Virus record (IMG/VR): IMGVR_UViG_3300028840_001253
Coordinates: 1 to 30,163 of that record
DNA length: 30,163 nt
Direction: 5' to 3' (one strand)
Source: a virus
The notes below the pieces were generated by a model. The model worked only from the letters and a program-made list of their open reading frames with translations. It was not told the DNA's origin and did no database searches. A program made the translations under genes and the position numbers. This document shows positions 24,003 to 30,163 of the stretch, one piece after another; within the stretch, counting starts at the first letter, position 1, and each line of letters begins with the position of its first letter.

Positions 24003-24566
24003 CTATGAGACTCGACGAATCTTGATTGCGTCATTGTCTCGGATGAAAGGTTTGAGTATTCTCCACGCAAGTGCGTTGGGAACCATGTTAATAAGATGCT
24101 CGATCGGCACTTGGCTTCGGTTGTACGTGGCTCTCGCGGAGGCGATGCCCATACTGGAGATACCGAGGTTCTCAAGTTCGATCTCAACATCTACGCCATC
24201 CAACAATGAATGAGCGATTTCATAGCAGGCCCGTCGAATGTCTTCGGGCACTACTGTGTCTTGTCCTCGTGGGAATGCGAGCGGCTGTGCGAGATTTGCT
24301 GCTTGTAATTCCGCAATCGTTATACACCCCTCATCCAGGGCACCCTCTGAGCTGCACGCATTACACGAGTTCGTTGTATTGATCAAGGTGTAGACCGTAG
24401 CCTTGTCACCTTTGAAGTTCAAGTAGTCGATGATTCTTGTTGCGGCGATCAACGCCTTTGTTCTGTCGGTAGGTACCGCATTCGTCCACGCATGTTCATG
24501 CAGGCGCGATGCGAAGTAGTCTTCGGCTTCGGCGAGCGTTCCGTAGTAGGTCTCATTGATAGCCAT
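24003..24566 (-). CDS. DnaT-like head-tail adaptor protein
   Basis: The 187-residue protein matches the phage 'DnaT-like' neck family: an opening TLAEAEDYFASRLHEHAW, then DRTKALIAATRIIDYLNFKG, QPLAFPRGQ and VPEDIRRACYEIAHSLL. Members act as head-tail adaptors on the portal, not as replication proteins, despite the name. An inserted cysteine cluster (SCNACSSEGALDEGC, about residues 67-81) is an unusual addition and may bind metal. Its start overlaps the portal stop by one base (TAATG). Placement next to the portal agrees with an adaptor role. Family call fairly sure. Confidence 0.75.
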   Translation of the reverse strand: MAINETYYGTLAEAEDYFASRLHEHAWTNAVPTDRTKALIAATRIIDYLNFKGDKATVYTLINTTNSCNACSSEGALDEGCITIAELQAANLAQPLAFPRGQDTVVPEDIRRACYEIAHSLLDGVDVEIELENLGISSMGIASARATYNRSQVPIEHLINMVPNALAWRILKPFIRDNDAIKIRRVS

Positions 24567-26401
24567 TACTTATTCTCCGTTCGCTTGCCCTTACCTCGTA
24601 CACGCTTCTTCCTATCAGCTTGGAGGTCTGGGTTATTCGCTTCCTCTCGCTCCTTCGAGGCGCCACCACTCCCATCATCGAAGTCCTTCAGCCCCCGTGC
24701 GGCTAGGTTGTCGTCCTCACCGTCGTCTTTACTGCTTTGTGCTTCTGCGATACGTGCGAGTCGGTCCGCGTGGTCGATCCTTGCTTTCTTCACTTCTTCT
24801 TCACCCTCGAACCCGAGTGCCAGGTTAGCGGTGACTTCACCAACGGCTCCACGTTCCAACGCCTCGAAGATGACGTCCGGATCACTTGTCGTAAACGCAG
24901 CTGTCTCGATCTCTCGGAAGATTGTGTTCATGTCATCGACGCTGATCTTACCGCCCAGGAGGACAGTGATGATCGTCTTCCACAGTTCCTTGCGGGCGGT
25001 GGAAGACGGTGTTTGCTTGATCAGGTCAACAAGACCAGCCGCTTCGTCGATTCGTTCTTGGTCGCTGCGGAGGGCGTACCGCTCGGGGTACTTGATGACT
25101 GCAATGTTACGCGCGGCGACTTCAACGCTCTCGTAGCTGGCCCAGAAGTCAGCAACACGCTGCTCTGTTTGTTCGAGCACCAGCCCAATGAATGAAAGAC
25201 CCGCTTCCAAACCTTGGTTGTCGAACGACTTCGATGCCGCCGACTGACGGGGCGCCGCTGTATTCACAACCGCGAGGTTGATGAGTTGTCGGATGTTGGC
25301 TTCCAGCTTCTCTTGAAGCTTCATGGAGCCCAGTAGGGGTTCACTTGACGGGTGGATAAACCCAGGTCGGTCTGTATTGCGGTCGTACTTGATGCCGTGC
25401 TCAAGCCCGATCTTCATTTCCTTTAGGTGCGTGTGCTGCCCACCCGCTTCGGCTGTGCCGTCTGGGTTGACATTGTGTTTCAGGTGGTCGCCGACCGCTC
25501 GCAGGTCTTCTTGCTGCGAGAGGAACGGGAAGTTGACTTTGTATGCAAACGCCACGTCGCGGGATGACATGTTCATGAGAGCGATCTGGTGACGGTACAC
25601 ATCTCTCAGAAGGCTGTCGCCGATGTCCGGCATGATGAACGGGATGCGGTTCAAGTTCAGCACGCGTGGTTCGGTAACAATGTCGCCGTTCGCATTCACT
25701 GTGTCGCCATTCTCATCGAAGAACTGCAAGCGAACGAGACCGTCAACAGGATCGATCCACAAGAGGCGGTACCGCTCAAACGTTTGGATCGGTAGGAGCG
25801 TCGCATCATCGTAGTCGAGACACGTGTCACGTAGTAAGATGGACTGGAATTCACTCGGGTCTTCTGGTCTCGACAGTCTCCATGACAGGATGTCTTCGAC
25901 CTGGTACATGTAGATGTAAGGTCGGAAGTTGGCGGCTCGAATATCAGCGAGGGTTGGGAGTGATCCATCATCACGACGAATATCTGGGCTGTCCACATAC
26001 AAACCACATCGCCCCATCACGAGTAGTTCGGTCAGGACATCTTTCCCGAAGAACCCATTCATTGTGCTACCACGAAGGTCAACGCCGTTATCCAGCCCGG
26101 CTACGGCACGGTGATACGAGGCACTACCGTCGCGACGGACAATCGAGTGCATCCGTTGGAAGATACTGTTTCGAACGTCGTTGACGGCTGCTTTGGCAAA
26201 CGTCGGAGCGGGTGCCATGTCCTTCCGCGCCTGGAAGTCAAGGGCATCCTCTTGACGGTCGATCTTTGTCATGTACTCTTCGACGAACTCATCTCCGCCT
26301 CGGTACGTATATCTCCACTTTCTCCACATGCCTTGATCTGTGAGATAGGCAGGGTGGCGCGCATCGATAATCCGACGCTTTGTCGTTAGGTTGGTTGGCA
26401 T
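24566..26401 (-). CDS. Portal protein
   Basis: The 611-residue protein follows the terminase and HNH genes and precedes the adaptor and scaffold, and is the right size for a phage portal. The N-terminus HPAYLTDQGMWRKWRYTYRG leads to a helical wing, then ELLVMGRCGLYVDSP and RPYIYMYQVEDILSWRL, a typical portal phrase before the crown region. A beta segment with LNLNRIPFIMPDIG and long stem helices follow. The acidic/basic C-terminus (KKRVRGKGKRTENK) is likely disordered and inside the capsid. Portals form a 12-subunit ring through which DNA passes. Family membership is by gene order and general pattern; no competing interpretation fits. Confidence 0.88.
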   Translation of the reverse strand: MPTNLTTKRRIIDARHPAYLTDQGMWRKWRYTYRGGDEFVEEYMTKIDRQEDALDFQARKDMAPAPTFAKAAVNDVRNSIFQRMHSIVRRDGSASYHRAVAGLDNGVDLRGSTMNGFFGKDVLTELLVMGRCGLYVDSPDIRRDDGSLPTLADIRAANFRPYIYMYQVEDILSWRLSRPEDPSEFQSILLRDTCLDYDDATLLPIQTFERYRLLWIDPVDGLVRLQFFDENGDTVNANGDIVTEPRVLNLNRIPFIMPDIGDSLLRDVYRHQIALMNMSSRDVAFAYKVNFPFLSQQEDLRAVGDHLKHNVNPDGTAEAGGQHTHLKEMKIGLEHGIKYDRNTDRPGFIHPSSEPLLGSMKLQEKLEANIRQLINLAVVNTAAPRQSAASKSFDNQGLEAGLSFIGLVLEQTEQRVADFWASYESVEVAARNIAVIKYPERYALRSDQERIDEAAGLVDLIKQTPSSTARKELWKTIITVLLGGKISVDDMNTIFREIETAAFTTSDPDVIFEALERGAVGEVTANLALGFEGEEEVKKARIDHADRLARIAEAQSSKDDGEDDNLAARGLKDFDDGSGGASKEREEANNPDLQADRKKRVRGKGKRTENK

Positions 26402-26817
26402 TATGAGCCCTCCCCACTGTTTAAGTACGAGATTGCGTTGTACAACAACTCAGTCCCATCTCGAAAGAGCCCCAACCCATGGTTACACCGATTCCATAGG
26501 AGCCCACGTACCTCACCCGTTTGATGGTCATGATCAATGTAAAATGCTTTCTGCTTTCCACCTGGTTTCTTTGCCCCACAGATCGCACATCCATAACCTT
26601 GTTTGGCCAGCATGGTGTCATAGTCTGCAATGGTGATCCCATACTTGCTTTTTATATTCGCTGCACGTTGTTTGTGTCGATTCTTTTTGTAGTAGTCACG
26701 TACGTACATATTGTTGCAAGTTCGGCAACGTGGTCCCCGTCCCGATTTCATCCGCTTGTTACGCATGAACTCCTCGAAAGACTTAGTTTCACCACATAGC
26801 GTACACGTTTTCATCAT
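26401..26817 (-). CDS. Endonuclease VII-like HNH nuclease
   Basis: The 138-residue protein has an N-terminal zinc-knuckle (C5, C8, C31, C34) with the frequent phrase RCRTCNNMYVRDYYKKN, and a C-terminal HNH/endonuclease VII domain: CAIC at residues 77-80, YIDHDHQTGEVRGLLWNRCN at 93-112, and GLGLFRDG. His96, Asp97, His98, Asn109 and Asn112 form the expected active site. It overlaps the terminase by four bases (ATGA) and the portal by one (TAATG). HNH enzymes beside large terminases can help cleave DNA in packaging; similar free-standing genes are also mobile. Its DNA is more AT-rich than neighbours (26640-26700), a possible sign of later arrival. Confidence 0.9.
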   Translation of the reverse strand: MMKTCTLCGETKSFEEFMRNKRMKSGRGPRCRTCNNMYVRDYYKKNRHKQRAANIKSKYGITIADYDTMLAKQGYGCAICGAKKPGGKQKAFYIDHDHQTGEVRGLLWNRCNHGLGLFRDGTELLYNAISYLNSGEGS

Positions 26818-28454
26818 AAGAAAGTCCGGATATCGGTTCCACGCACATAACTCGCTGCGAATGGTAATGCAATCTCAGCGTAGTTCAAGGAATGAGCATA
26901 GTGGTCAGCTCTGTTCCCTGGCTTCAAGTACGTTGCGACCGGGTTATCATTCTCGTCCTTCTTGTACGTACGCACAAGCGTCTTGAGATGGTCCCTCATC
27001 TCGATGTTGATGTCTCTTGGCAAGAGCATCCGTGGTTCAGCTGTCTTGTAGCGACCCAGGGTGATGTCGAGCCAACTTGTTCGATCTACTGTTGCGACTT
27101 CCGTTCGCATGTCGTCCATCTCCGTCACTGCCACTTCTTTCTGCGGCACTCCTCGGCGGTAGCGGCACAGCGTGACATAACCCGGGAAGGACCGTGCGAA
27201 CTGTCTGGCGTCGTGCGTGTTGGGGTCGGCGTCGACCACACAGTGCATTACTTGCCACGTCCGCATCATCTCGCGGAGCCTGCCCCATCCGTTGTCGGCT
27301 TGCACGTTGAACTTGCCGAACCACAACATCTTGCCGATGGCGACTGCATTCAAATCTGGTCCAAACGCTTCGAAGAACCATTCAATCACCACTACATGTA
27401 ACCAGTTGCCTTGATCCACACCCATCGTGATCATGCGTCTATGAGCAGCTTCACTCTGGATTGGCGGCATGTCGTTCTTCGAGTGCCCTCGAATGCAGTT
27501 ATCGATTTGACCATCGATGATCTGCCCGCCTTCTGGCACGAACGGCTTGCCGAGCTTCGATTTGTGGAACTCAGCCTCGGCTCCTTCGTCGCCCATCCCA
27601 CGGAGGTGGGCAATTACAATCTCGCCCGGGGTGACAGTGAAGCTGTACAGCTGATTGATGTGGAATCCTCGGTTGTCCATGTTGGCGTCGGGATTCATCG
27701 GAACCCACTTCGCCTTGTTGAGGAAGTTCGGCTTGTCTTCGTGATTCAGCTTCCCACCACACTCCTTGCATTTCAGATAGGACTCGTGACATCTTGGGTC
27801 GCTCACGCCCTCTCCGATGATCTCCATACAGTCTGGCCAGATCAGTTCAGTCATTCGCGAGCAACAAGGGCATTCGAAAACGAAGTGTTCTTGGCTGCTT
27901 TCGTCGTAAAGGAGACTGACTCCGTGATCAGGTATCGTCGGTGTCGAGATAGCCCAAATGTGCTTCTCTAATTGCCCCGACAACCGCTCAAAGGCTAACC
28001 AGATTTGACTCTGGTCCATTTCGTCGACTTCGTCAAGGATCAGGTCCGAGACAGGGATCGACTTCAGGTTGCTATCGCCACGGCTTCCTCTGATGTACAG
28101 GGTGGTGCCATGGTGAGTTTGTTTCAGCTTCTCGCTGTTCGTGTTTGTGAAGAGGTTCTTCAGGTACTGGCTGTGCGTCAGGGCCGGTCCGAATCGACCC
28201 TTTGAGAAGTCACCTGCGTTGACCGTCGTTGGCAACACATACAAGACATCTCGTTTGAGCACGTCGAGTGTGAAGAAGTGTGCCGTGGAGTCGTGGACTC
28301 CGCGTGCCCAGGGATGATACTTGAAACTGAATGGTCCCGGGAAAGGCACTCCCATCACCCGCCTCGCCACCGCCCATCGAGAGCAGGTGGTGAGTGTCCT
28401 GGACTTGAATCCAGAGCGGATGGCTTCTTGTACGTCTGTGAGATCAATTGGCAT
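26814..28454 (-). CDS. Terminase large subunit, GpA type; P-loop segment apparently missing
   Basis: The 546-residue product is a large terminase of the lambda GpA family. The N-terminus (SGFKSRTLTTCSRWAVARRV, then FKYHPWARGVHDSTA) and the core LYVLPTTVNAGDFSKGRFGP are typical. Walker B is LILDEVDEMD (Asp141, Glu142) and the coupling motif is STP (170-172). A zinc ribbon uses C195, C198, C229 and C232. Nuclease residues are Asp347 (TMGVDQG), Asp408/Asp410 (VVDADPN) and Asp517-His518 (NRADHYAHSLNY). What is odd: between HDSTA and FFTLDV I expect some 20-25 residues including the Walker A motif, which are absent, although the frame is intact. The enzyme would be without its ATP-binding loop. 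No ribosome site is clear; the ATG directly follows the previous stop. Confidence 0.93.
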   Translation of the reverse strand: MPIDLTDVQEAIRSGFKSRTLTTCSRWAVARRVMGVPFPGPFSFKYHPWARGVHDSTAHFFTLDVLKRDVLYVLPTTVNAGDFSKGRFGPALTHSQYLKNLFTNTNSEKLKQTHHGTTLYIRGSRGDSNLKSIPVSDLILDEVDEMDQSQIWLAFERLSGQLEKHIWAISTPTIPDHGVSLLYDESSQEHFVFECPCCSRMTELIWPDCMEIIGEGVSDPRCHESYLKCKECGGKLNHEDKPNFLNKAKWVPMNPDANMDNRGFHINQLYSFTVTPGEIVIAHLRGMGDEGAEAEFHKSKLGKPFVPEGGQIIDGQIDNCIRGHSKNDMPPIQSEAAHRRMITMGVDQGNWLHVVVIEWFFEAFGPDLNAVAIGKMLWFGKFNVQADNGWGRLREMMRTWQVMHCVVDADPNTHDARQFARSFPGYVTLCRYRRGVPQKEVAVTEMDDMRTEVATVDRTSWLDITLGRYKTAEPRMLLPRDINIEMRDHLKTLVRTYKKDENDNPVATYLKPGNRADHYAHSLNYAEIALPFAASYVRGTDIRTFL

Positions 28455-29231
28455 TTATTCGTCGCTGGGTTGCGGACGTTCGGGCTCATCGTTCTCAGGC
28501 TCGTCGTCCTTGACATCTTCTTGTAATTCCTTGAGCCCGTACTTCACATCCGGTTCCGGGCTTGGAAACATCACTTTCTTCTCGGGAGCCATGTACGGAC
28601 GCTCTTCCATGTCGTAGAACGCGCGGGTCTCTTCGGCAATCTGCTCCATGGCAGTTAATTCGTCGACTGGCTCGTCCACCTCGGGTTCGTAGTCGAGCAC
28701 TTCGCCTGGGGCGGGCGTGTCGGCTACGTAGGCCCTGGGCGATCCCTCATGTACGATCACTTCGTCGGGCGAGAACTGTTTCGTTGTCCAGAGCGTTGTC
28801 TCGGGCTCAACGACGGTCTCGGGCGCGGGCTCAACGACGGTCTCGGGCGAGGGCTCAACGACGGTCTCGGGCGCGGGCTCTGCATCCGACTCGACATAGG
28901 TTGGGGCGGGCAACCCTTCTTCATCTTTAACATACACACGTTTGCCAGCGGGCTCCTTTGGCGTCCAGCGGTCAGTCTCGGGGTTATAGGGTCCGAGCTT
29001 ACCGTCTTTCCATTGGTACGGATTGCCAATCTCTTGCCCGTCATTCCCAATCGTCTTGACGACGATGAGGCACTCTTCGAGCGGCACATGGTCAGGAAGC
29101 TTGACTTTGATGGATTCGGTTCCTGGCCACTGTTCGCTCGAACGCTCGGGGACATCAGGGTCGCCGTGGTAGAGTTCGAGTCGAGTGACATACTCGCTAA
29201 CGGGTAGTTCAACGTGGATGCGTTCTGCCAT
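28455..29231 (-). CDS. Acidic repeat-containing protein, function unknown
   Basis: This 258-residue protein has a beta-type N-terminal domain (ERIHVELPVSEYVTRLELYH, then SIKVKLPDHVPLEECLIVVK) and a long acidic, proline-rich remainder that is probably disordered. Three tandem copies of [AS]PETVVEP (about residues 122-146) come from a 24-bp DNA repeat. I chose ATG 29231, which has GGGAG eight bases upstream; an ATG 20 codons earlier (29291) would add MTCKGCNQKGNPLSG with a CxxC pair and overlap the upstream gene, and is possible. Position just before the large terminase is where small terminases lie, but nothing here shows a DNA-binding helix-turn-helix, so that role is not claimed. Confidence 0.7.
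   Translation of the reverse strand: MAERIHVELPVSEYVTRLELYHGDPDVPERSSEQWPGTESIKVKLPDHVPLEECLIVVKTIGNDGQEIGNPYQWKDGKLGPYNPETDRWTPKEPAGKRVYVKDEEGLPAPTYVESDAEPAPETVVEPSPETVVEPAPETVVEPETTLWTTKQFSPDEVIVHEGSPRAYVADTPAPGEVLDYEPEVDEPVDELTAMEQIAEETRAFYDMEERPYMAPEKKVMFPSPEPDVKYGLKELQEDVKDDEPENDEPERPQPSDE
28803..28880 (-). repeat. 24-bp tandem repeat, three copies plus a partial
   Basis: Units begin at 28803, 28827 and 28851, with a 6-bp partial at 28875. The three units differ at only one base (28850). They are in frame and encode PETVVEP repeats. Such a near-perfect array implies recent expansion by slippage. Confidence 0.9.
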
Positions 29232-29280
29232 GTAATAGTCTCCCGTCCCGCTGAGTGGGTTGCCTTTCTGATTGCAGCCT

Positions 29281-29589
29281 TTACACGTCATCGGGAATTC
29301 CAGTTAGTTGTGGGGGCCAATGCCTTCGTGGACAACCCTCACTGACAAGTTCTAGTTTGTTTAAGCCGCCTGGTACCCGCTTCAGGAAGCAGCCACATTC
29401 GAGACACTTACCTCGCTCGGCTGAGATACGCTGGTACCGGTTGCTTGGGCACTTTGTGCAGAAGTCAAACAGAGCCGCAATCAATGTCGGCGACCGCTTG
29501 GGCATTCCTGCGGCGACCCAAGTTGCATACGCGACTGTCGCGTTCTTGATCTGGGTCAGGATCGATACTGAATTCTTTGGACAACACAT
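29281..29589 (-). CDS. Small zinc-finger-like protein
   Basis: The 102-residue protein has a helix (TQIKNATVAYATWVAAG) and then a cysteine pattern C44-x2-C47 (FCTKC) and C62-x2-C65-x-C67 (KCLECGC), with a further C86 and His90. This is the spacing of a zinc ribbon or knuckle. The start forms a TGATG overlap with the thioredoxin-like gene's stop, indicating translational coupling. There is no ribosome site of its own. It may bind nucleic acid or protein; I cannot say which. Found with the thioredoxin-like gene, metal or redox chemistry is plausible but unproved. Confidence 0.7.
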   Translation of the reverse strand: MCCPKNSVSILTQIKNATVAYATWVAAGMPKRSPTLIAALFDFCTKCPSNRYQRISAERGKCLECGCFLKRVPGGLNKLELVSEGCPRRHWPPQLTGIPDDV

Positions 29590-29921
29590 CAGAGATCATA
29601 GTCAGGTCTGGGTGTGGGGTCATCCGGGACAACAACCACTGGCTTCTTCATGTGTGGTTTGATTCGCTCCATCGGGGTGAAGCCTCGGAACACCTTGACC
29701 GTCTCCCCTTCGCTTCGGATAACAAACCAAGGAATGCCACTGCCAATCGGGCGGGCGTCTTTGTCCAACGCTGTGATTTGGGCTTTGATCTCTGGGTAAT
29801 CCGAGGTGCTAAACACGTAGACTTTGTAGCCTGCATCCCTGAGTTCTTGAACGATTGGGTACATCCGTTTGCAATGGATGCAGCCATCACCGGTCAAGAG
29901 TACAGCATAATTCCCATCCAT
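29589..29921 (-). CDS. Thioredoxin/glutaredoxin-like protein
   Basis: The 110-residue protein shows a thioredoxin fold: strand YAVLLTGDGC, active-site C14-x-x-C17 (CIHC), helix (MYPIVQELRDAGYKV), strand VYVFST, then the cis-proline segment GIPWFVIR (Pro64) and a strand-turn with VFRGFTPMERI. It is near the normal size of a glutaredoxin. The C-terminal ~18 residues are proline-rich and may be an unstructured tail. It could reduce disulfides, for instance in host ribonucleotide reductase or in cysteine-rich virion proteins. The only in-window start is ATG 29921; no clear ribosome site precedes it. Its frame stays open to the window end without a start codon. Fold call is firm; partner unknown. 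Confidence 0.85.
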   Translation of the reverse strand: MDGNYAVLLTGDGCIHCKRMYPIVQELRDAGYKVYVFSTSDYPEIKAQITALDKDARPIGSGIPWFVIRSEGETVKVFRGFTPMERIKPHMKKPVVVVPDDPTPRPDYDL

Positions 29922-29947
29922 ATCAACGATGGGCGGGACGTCGTGGT

Positions 29948-30163
29948 CTACAGTTCGAACTTTCCTATTTGCCGCCTCTCGCGTCTCCGTCGGAGTGCTT
30001 CCATAAAGACGCGGTCCGACACTGTCCCATCCTTGTCCTTCTCGGGTCCACTCGGCGGACTGGGCTGGGCAGGTTCCGGGACAGGCTTCGGTTTCACTGG
30101 TGCTCGTTCCAGCCGCTCCAACGCTTGTCTCGTCCGTAGGTCGAGTGCTTCGTTGGCTAGGTC
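29948..30163 (-). CDS. Partial gene at the window edge, C-terminus only
   Basis: Reading the minus strand from the right edge gives 71 codons ending in TAG at 29948-29950. The translation has a helical stretch (RQALERLERAP), a Pro/Glu/Lys linker (VKPKPVPEPAQPSPPSG), and a basic helix (RVFMEALRRRRERRQIGKFE). This disordered-then-basic style is common at the ends of phage DNA-binding or assembly proteins. It runs 26 nt upstream of the thioredoxin-like gene. A second frame in the same stretch is open without a start; I take this frame as coding because its codons look like those of neighbours. Function unknown; start lies outside the window. Confidence 0.6.
   Translation of the reverse strand, partial: DLANEALDLRTRQALERLERAPVKPKPVPEPAQPSPPSGPEKDKDGTVSDRVFMEALRRRRERRQIGKFEL

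Noticed and set aside
28803-28880. Possible CRISPR-like repeat
   Set aside because: Units are contiguous without spacers and are in-frame coding repeats.
28455-29231. Small terminase subunit
   Set aside because: Right position, but no helix-turn-helix or other DNA-binding pattern is visible, so the name would be a guess.

Overview
The window is the late structural region of a tailed dsDNA phage (or prophage) with a long non-contractile tail, i.e. a siphovirus-type Caudoviricete. All credible genes (28) lie on the minus strand and are read from position 30163 towards 1. They are tightly packed: many junctions are 1-nt stop/start overlaps (TAATG or TGATG) or 4-nt ATGA overlaps, and most starts have a GGAG-type ribosome binding site 6-9 nt upstream. 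I see no integrase, repressor, replication or lysozyme genes, no tRNA and no CRISPR array. The host cannot be read from the sequence; the P22-type coat fold and GpA-type terminase are too widespread to decide it.

Layout in transcription order. (1) 30163-28455: a partial gene, a thioredoxin-like protein, a small zinc-finger-like protein and an acidic repeat protein. (2) 28454-24003, packaging and connector: large terminase (GpA type), an endonuclease VII-like HNH protein, the portal, and a DnaT-like head-tail adaptor. (3) 23933-21628, capsid: scaffold and P22-like coat protein, which share an N-terminal peptide. (4) 21563-17387, an accessory cassette: a small coiled-coil/membrane protein, a small beta-rich protein, and an adhesin-repeat fibre flanked by two paralogous tail-collar proteins. 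(5) 17312-13456: neck proteins, the major tail tube protein, a tail assembly chaperone with a -1 frame partner, and a minor protein. (6) 13456-2000: a 1239-aa tape measure, two beta-rich structural proteins, two adjacent proteins that share a distal-tail-like domain, and a large hub-like protein. (7) 1899-68: a ClpP-family serine protease with its own likely promoter, and a cysteine-rich coiled-coil protein.

Together these genes make the whole virion. Scaffold and coat build the procapsid on the portal, the terminase fills it, and the adaptor, closure and terminator proteins join it to a tail built on the tape measure. Hairpins sit just after the two most abundant products (coat and tail tube), as expected where expression has to step down.

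Main points for a second look: the large terminase appears to lack the segment that should hold its Walker A (P-loop) motif; scaffold and coat share a nine-residue N-terminal peptide whose codons differ only at synonymous sites; the fibre/collar cassette sits inside the head-to-neck region rather than at the tail tip; a distal-tail-like domain occurs at the touching ends of two neighbouring genes; and a ClpP-like protease with a promoter and a 5'-terminal hairpin stands at the far end of the tail operon.
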